From: Candidatus Sumerlaeota bacterium
GTDB taxonomy: Bacteria; Sumerlaeota; Sumerlaeia; UBA8349
Reading direction: 5' to 3'
Length of the DNA stretch: 56,179 bases
Assembly: GCA_016931035.1 (NCBI GenBank)
Contig: JAFGFN010000054.1
Span: 1 to 56,179 of the forward strand
Under the pieces are notes generated by a model, which saw nothing but the letters and a program-made list of their open reading frames with translations, did no database searches and had not been told where the DNA came from. Both the position numbers and the translations under genes were made by a program. Below, in pieces: positions 52,794 through 56,179 of the stretch (its first letter is position 1; each line of letters begins with the position of its first letter).

Positions 52794-53948
52794 CTAGCCG
52801 ATCTCCGCCAGTTGCGGACTCGACAGCCCGGACGGTTTCTTCTCCTTGGCTAGAAGAGCCTCGGCGGTCAGGTCCGCGAAAAACATGGCCAGGGGCCGGT
52901 AGGCCATGTGCGCCCACTTGCTGAACGGGACCTCGATGAGAAGCATCGGGACGACTCCCATCATGTGACAAACGTACGTAATGTTCGCGGCCATGCCCAA
53001 TCCGCTGCGATGCAGTATATGCTGCAGAATGCCGGTCACGCTCACGTACAGAAGCAGGACCAGGAACATCCAGTCCGACGCGTGCGAGCGTTCGGACCAG
53101 ACGTGGTCCTTCTTGACGCGGGCGCGCAGCATGACAATGCACGCCCCGATGAGTCCGGCGGTCGCCAGGTATCCGAAGATGTGGACGTTCCAGTTGATCT
53201 CCGGGCCCGCCTGCACCGCGTGCAGGAAGAACATGATGAGCACGAACATCGTGACGTAGGAAGCCATCAAAACCATATGGACGGCCCACGACGTCTTGTG
53301 TCCGCACTCGGCGTAGCGCTTCTGGGTGAAGAAATGAAGCGGTATGAGATAGACCCCCCTGAGATAGGAAAGCAAGGGCACCGAGATGTCCTTGCGCCCC
53401 GCGACCGTGAACCACCACATGCGCACGCAGTTCGCCGTTAGGAAGAGCGTGAGCACGACGGCCATGGTCCAGTCGAAGATATGGACGGCCGAGCTTGCCA
53501 GGAAGGCGTTCGGACCGTCGTAGGAGCGAATATCCCCGTGGGTGAATCCCCAAAGGAGAAATCCGACGCCGGTCAGAACCGCCATGATCAACAGGGCGCC
53601 CAGCTCGGCCTTCCAGGACCGGTAGAAAAGCCTCGAGAGGCCGGTGAAGTCGTAGCGCGAGATGAGCCACCGGCGAAGACTCATCATGGTCTCGCCCGGC
53701 TCGGCGTCCCTCGGACATTGCTCCGAGCACTGGCCGCAGTAGTAACAGAGCCAGGGCTCCAGGGAGTTCTGCAGCTTGGACTCGAACCCCATCTGGAGAA
53801 GCCGCATCGGCGCCCGCGGAAACACGAACGGCTGGGTCGAGTGCGGGCAGACCGCGGAGCAGTTCCCGCAGTGATAGCACTTGCTCACGTCTTCCGCGCC
53901 GTAGCGCTCGATCTCATTGACCAACTTCGGGTTCACTCGAATCGGCAT
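52794..53948 (-). CDS. QmoC-like HdrC-HdrE fusion, membrane cytochrome b subunit
   Basis: A 384-residue protein. The N-terminal HdrC-like domain has two 4Fe-4S motifs: Cys24-27-30-34 and Cys68-71-74-78. From about residue 110 six hydrophobic segments follow (ELGALLIMAVLTGVGFLLW, FDWTMAVVLTLFLTANCVRM and so on) with several His in helices (VHIFDW, VHMVL, QHILH, CHMMG) able to bind heme b, and a final PFSKWAHMAYRPLAMFF, typical of QmoC/HdrE/NarI-like subunits. In sulfate reducers QmoC takes electrons to or from menaquinone. Its place between two HdrA genes and a hydrogenase points to a quinone link for H2. Confidence 0.9.
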   Translation of the reverse strand: MPIRVNPKLVNEIERYGAEDVSKCYHCGNCSAVCPHSTQPFVFPRAPMRLLQMGFESKLQNSLEPWLCYYCGQCSEQCPRDAEPGETMMSLRRWLISRYDFTGLSRLFYRSWKAELGALLIMAVLTGVGFLLWGFTHGDIRSYDGPNAFLASSAVHIFDWTMAVVLTLFLTANCVRMWWFTVAGRKDISVPLLSYLRGVYLIPLHFFTQKRYAECGHKTSWAVHMVLMASYVTMFVLIMFFLHAVQAGPEINWNVHIFGYLATAGLIGACIVMLRARVKKDHVWSERSHASDWMFLVLLLYVSVTGILQHILHRSGLGMAANITYVCHMMGVVPMLLIEVPFSKWAHMAYRPLAMFFADLTAEALLAKEKKPSGLSSPQLAEIG

Positions 53949-53969
53949 AATTGTCGAACTCCCTCGTGC

Positions 53970-55778
53970 TTATACGCTCTGCAACGCCTTGGCCTGGGCC
54001 TCGATATTGGCCAGACTGAGATCGGCGCGCGAGCCGACGGACTTGCCTCGCGAAATGTATTTCAACACGCCCGCGGCCACCGCCGACGCCTGGGCCACGG
54101 TGTCGGGAATGTCCTTGGGACCCTGACACGCTCCGGCAACGAAGACCCCGCCCCGCTCGGTGTCGGTCGGGTCGCCGTTGTAGTTGAGCTCATGGAACCA
54201 GTGGTAGTCGGGATCGAGCGAGATTCCGAGAATGCGAGCGAGATCTTCGGCTCCTTGCGCCGGCTCCAGGCCGACCGCCAGCAGAACCATGTCCACGGGA
54301 ATCTCGACCACCGCGTCTCCGAGCATGTCCTCGCCCTTCACGCACATCTGCCCCGCGTCGTTCTCGAAGACCATGGCCGAACGCCCCCGGACCATGAAGG
54401 TGCCTTCGGCCTTGATGCGCTCGGCGAACTCCTCGTATCCCTTCCCAAACGCTCGCAGGTCGATATAGAATTCGTAGCAGCGAGTCTCGGGGAGTTTCTC
54501 CTTCACCAAGTGGGCGAACTTGAGGGAGTACATGCAGCACACCCTCGAACAATAGGCGTTGTAGTTCGTGTCGCGCGAACCCACGCAATGAACGATGGCG
54601 ACGGATTTCGGCGGCTCGCCGTCGGTCAGGAACACCCATTCCTCGGCCTTCGTGCGCTTGTTCACGATCTGGGTCTTGGTGACGATCCTTCCGCCCGTCG
54701 GACCCGAGGCGTTCGTGAGACGCTCGAACTCCAAGGAAGTCAACACGTTCGGCAGCTTGCCGTATCCGTAACGTTCGATCCGAGTGGCATCGAAAACGTC
54801 GTAGCCGGTGGCCAAAACGATGGCGCCGACCTCGACCTCGACGGTCTCGTCTTTCTGGTCGAGATCGATGCATTGCTTCGGACACTTCTTGGCGCAGACC
54901 CCGCAACGCTTCCCCTCGCTCTCCACCCACAGACAACTGGCTTCGTCGATCAGGTACACGTTGGGAACCGCCTGGGGGAACGGCATATAAGCGGCTCGGC
55001 GCGTCGAGACCCCGCAGTCGAACTCGCTCGGGACCCGGACCGGGCAGACCTCGGCGCAGACGTCGCACGCCACGCACGCCGATTCGCTCACGCGCCGCGC
55101 TTTCTTGAGAATCTTCACCCGATAGGAACCCGGAGCGCCCTGAACGCCGAGCACTTCGGAGCAGGTCAGCACCTCGATGTTCTCGTGCTGCCCTACGGCC
55201 ACCATCTTGGGCGTCAGGATACACGCCGCGCAATCCAGGGTGGGGAACGTCTTGTCGAACATGGCCATGTGGCCGCCGATCGTCCCCGTTTTCTCCACCA
55301 AATAGACCTTCTTGCCGGCATCGGCGATCTCGAGGGCCGCCTGGATGCCCGCCACTCCCGCGCCGACGATGAGCGCGGCCGGATTCACGGGCACCGGCTC
55401 CGGGATGGACGCGAGCGTGAACGGCACCCCACGAGCCGCGCAGGCCACAATCGACTTGGCGCGTTCGGTCGGATTCTCATGAACCAGGCCGTGCTCGCGG
55501 AAAGAAGCGAGCCACACCTCGTCGGGGTTGCCGCCCGCGAGCATCATGGCGCGAGTGAACGCCGGCTTGTAATACCCCGGCGAATCCCCCGCGATAACGA
55601 TTCGCTCGAATCCTCGAGTCCGAATCTCCTTGGCCATCGCATCGGGGTCGATCCCGGGCCGATGGCCCAGGTTCTTCACCACCGACACATCGGGGAGATT
55701 CGCCGCGTAGTGGGCCACGGATTCGTAGTTCACAGAATCCCCCGTTTCCGTCTGGCAAATGTAGATTCCGGTTTTCAA
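53970..55778 (-). CDS. HdrA/QmoA-like FAD/Fe-S flavoprotein (first copy)
   Basis: About 602 residues from a TTG with GGAGG upstream; no ATG fits the family start, and the frame is open to 55862. FAD loop GAGVAGIQAALEIADAG (about 139-156), then the LDCAACILTP Cys segment (Cys183, Cys186), a ferredoxin motif CVACDVCAEVC (235-245) and CGVCAKKCP. VLATGYDVFDATRI and [13 protein letters not shown] are HdrA signatures. The N-terminal CxCG of canonical HdrA is missing (reads YICQTETGD). It is the first gene of the operon and complements the second HdrA, which has the N-terminal Cys but not this segment. Confidence 0.9.
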   Translation of the reverse strand: MKTGIYICQTETGDSVNYESVAHYAANLPDVSVVKNLGHRPGIDPDAMAKEIRTRGFERIVIAGDSPGYYKPAFTRAMMLAGGNPDEVWLASFREHGLVHENPTERAKSIVACAARGVPFTLASIPEPVPVNPAALIVGAGVAGIQAALEIADAGKKVYLVEKTGTIGGHMAMFDKTFPTLDCAACILTPKMVAVGQHENIEVLTCSEVLGVQGAPGSYRVKILKKARRVSESACVACDVCAEVCPVRVPSEFDCGVSTRRAAYMPFPQAVPNVYLIDEASCLWVESEGKRCGVCAKKCPKQCIDLDQKDETVEVEVGAIVLATGYDVFDATRIERYGYGKLPNVLTSLEFERLTNASGPTGGRIVTKTQIVNKRTKAEEWVFLTDGEPPKSVAIVHCVGSRDTNYNAYCSRVCCMYSLKFAHLVKEKLPETRCYEFYIDLRAFGKGYEEFAERIKAEGTFMVRGRSAMVFENDAGQMCVKGEDMLGDAVVEIPVDMVLLAVGLEPAQGAEDLARILGISLDPDYHWFHELNYNGDPTDTERGGVFVAGACQGPKDIPDTVAQASAVAAGVLKYISRGKSVGSRADLSLANIEAQAKALQSV

Positions 55779-56042
55779 TGGTGCCTCCGTTTCCGAATCC
55801 CAATCCGCAACGGGCGATCTTTCGGACTCAGCAAACTCCCCCCGCGCGGAGAGACGGAACAAGCGCTATCTCGACATCGGAGAAGTTGTCTCGCCTGGAG
55901 TAGTGCGAAGAGTGCAGGGCCACAAACGCCCTATCGGCGCCCGACTCTTGGCGTGAGCCGGGCGAGAAAAGGATGTGGCGAGATCGCGCGAAGACCTGAT
56001 GCATACTCGATATGAGCCTCAATTTGACCCTGCTGCGCAGGA

Positions 56043-56071
56043 AGCATAGCCAAGCCGACGCGCAACGTCAA
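56043..56071 (-). promoter_or_regulatory. Predicted sigma70 promoter of the hydrogenase operon
   Basis: Reading left: TTGACG (56066-56071), 17-bp spacer, TATGCT (56043-56048). The leader to the first HdrA start is about 260 nt and holds no gene I can support (55779-56036). Confidence 0.6.
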
Positions 56072-56123
56072 ACGAAAATCCTCCCCAAATCCCGAGGGGT
56101 GCAACCCACCATCTCGAAAAGGC

Positions 56124-56179
56124 TCAGGCCGCTTTTGCGGTTTTCCAGTATTCGTCCCACTCGCCGTTGAATACCGCCA
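56124..56179 (-). CDS. Possible C-terminal end of a gene entering from the right
   Basis: The last 56 bases read leftward encode AVFNGEWDEYWKTAKAA then TGA at 56124-56126. The residue mix looks like a protein C-terminus, possibly of a transposase, but it is too short to assign. Confidence 0.3.
   Translation of the reverse strand, partial: AVFNGEWDEYWKTAKAA

Noticed and set aside
51044..55778. Standard QmoABC of sulfate reducers
   Set aside because: MvhD is a separate gene, hydrogenase subunits are in the same operon and no apr/dsr genes are present, so a plain Qmo label would mislead.

Overview
The window is a GC-rich stretch of a Gram-negative bacterial chromosome. lpxB implies lipid A, and rho, a pseudopilin and many exported proteins fit a diderm. 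The mix of DUF1573 lipoprotein, YfhO-like membrane protein, type I encapsulin with EncFtn ferritin, group 3c-type [NiFe]-hydrogenase with Hdr/Qmo-like partners, and abundant intergenic palindromes suggests a poorly cultured, probably anaerobic lineage (Planctomycetota/Sumerlaeota/Hydrogenedentota-like). The phylum is inference only. No rRNA, tRNA or CRISPR array was seen.

Layout. 1-9.7 kb: envelope and glycosylation genes (YfhO-like protein, HtrA protease divergent from SppA, methyltransferase, small unknown protein, GT-C enzyme, GT4 glycosyltransferase). 9.7-19 kb: secreted TPR protein; a left-reading phoH / PgpH-type HD hydrolase / DAHP synthase operon; a Cas4/RecB-like Fe-S nuclease coupled to a sulfotransferase; a pseudopilin. 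19-21.9 kb: encapsulin nanocompartment plus its ferritin cargo, then rho. 21.9-26.3 kb: a REP-associated (IS200-type) transposase inside a mirror-symmetric set of palindromes, then SGNH hydrolase, lpxB and a Gfo/Idh oxidoreductase. 26.3-32.8 kb: solitary DNA methyltransferase, SAM methyltransferase, palindrome cluster, pectate lyase, degenerate SDR-like protein, miaB, DUF89 protein. 33-37 kb: an island of exported proteins with less GC-rich codons (DUF1573 lipoprotein, Cys-rich secreted protein with a Gly-Gly site, LolA-like protein, C39-peptidase-like gene broken by an in-frame TAG). 37-41.4 kb: endonuclease V and the thiamine genes thiL, thiE, thiG, thiS with an embedded coiled-coil gene. 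41.4-41.7 kb: a long mirror-symmetric repeat centred on a perfect 27-bp inverted repeat. 41.9-47.6 kb: complete hydrogenase maturation operon hypABFCDE. 47.7-55.8 kb: the left-reading hydrogenase operon.

The strongest candidate for an undescribed system is the hydrogenase operon. In transcription order it encodes an HdrA-like flavoprotein, a QmoC-like cytochrome b/Fe-S membrane subunit, a second HdrA, MvhD, MvhG, MvhA and the maturation protease. It has no HdrB, so the likely electron route is from H2 through MvhAGD and two HdrA-type flavoproteins to a membrane quinone, possibly with flavin-based branching. The second HdrA plus MvhD look like a split QmoB. The 33-37 kb island is the second candidate: a possible exported Cys-rich peptide pathway with its own C39-type processing enzyme.
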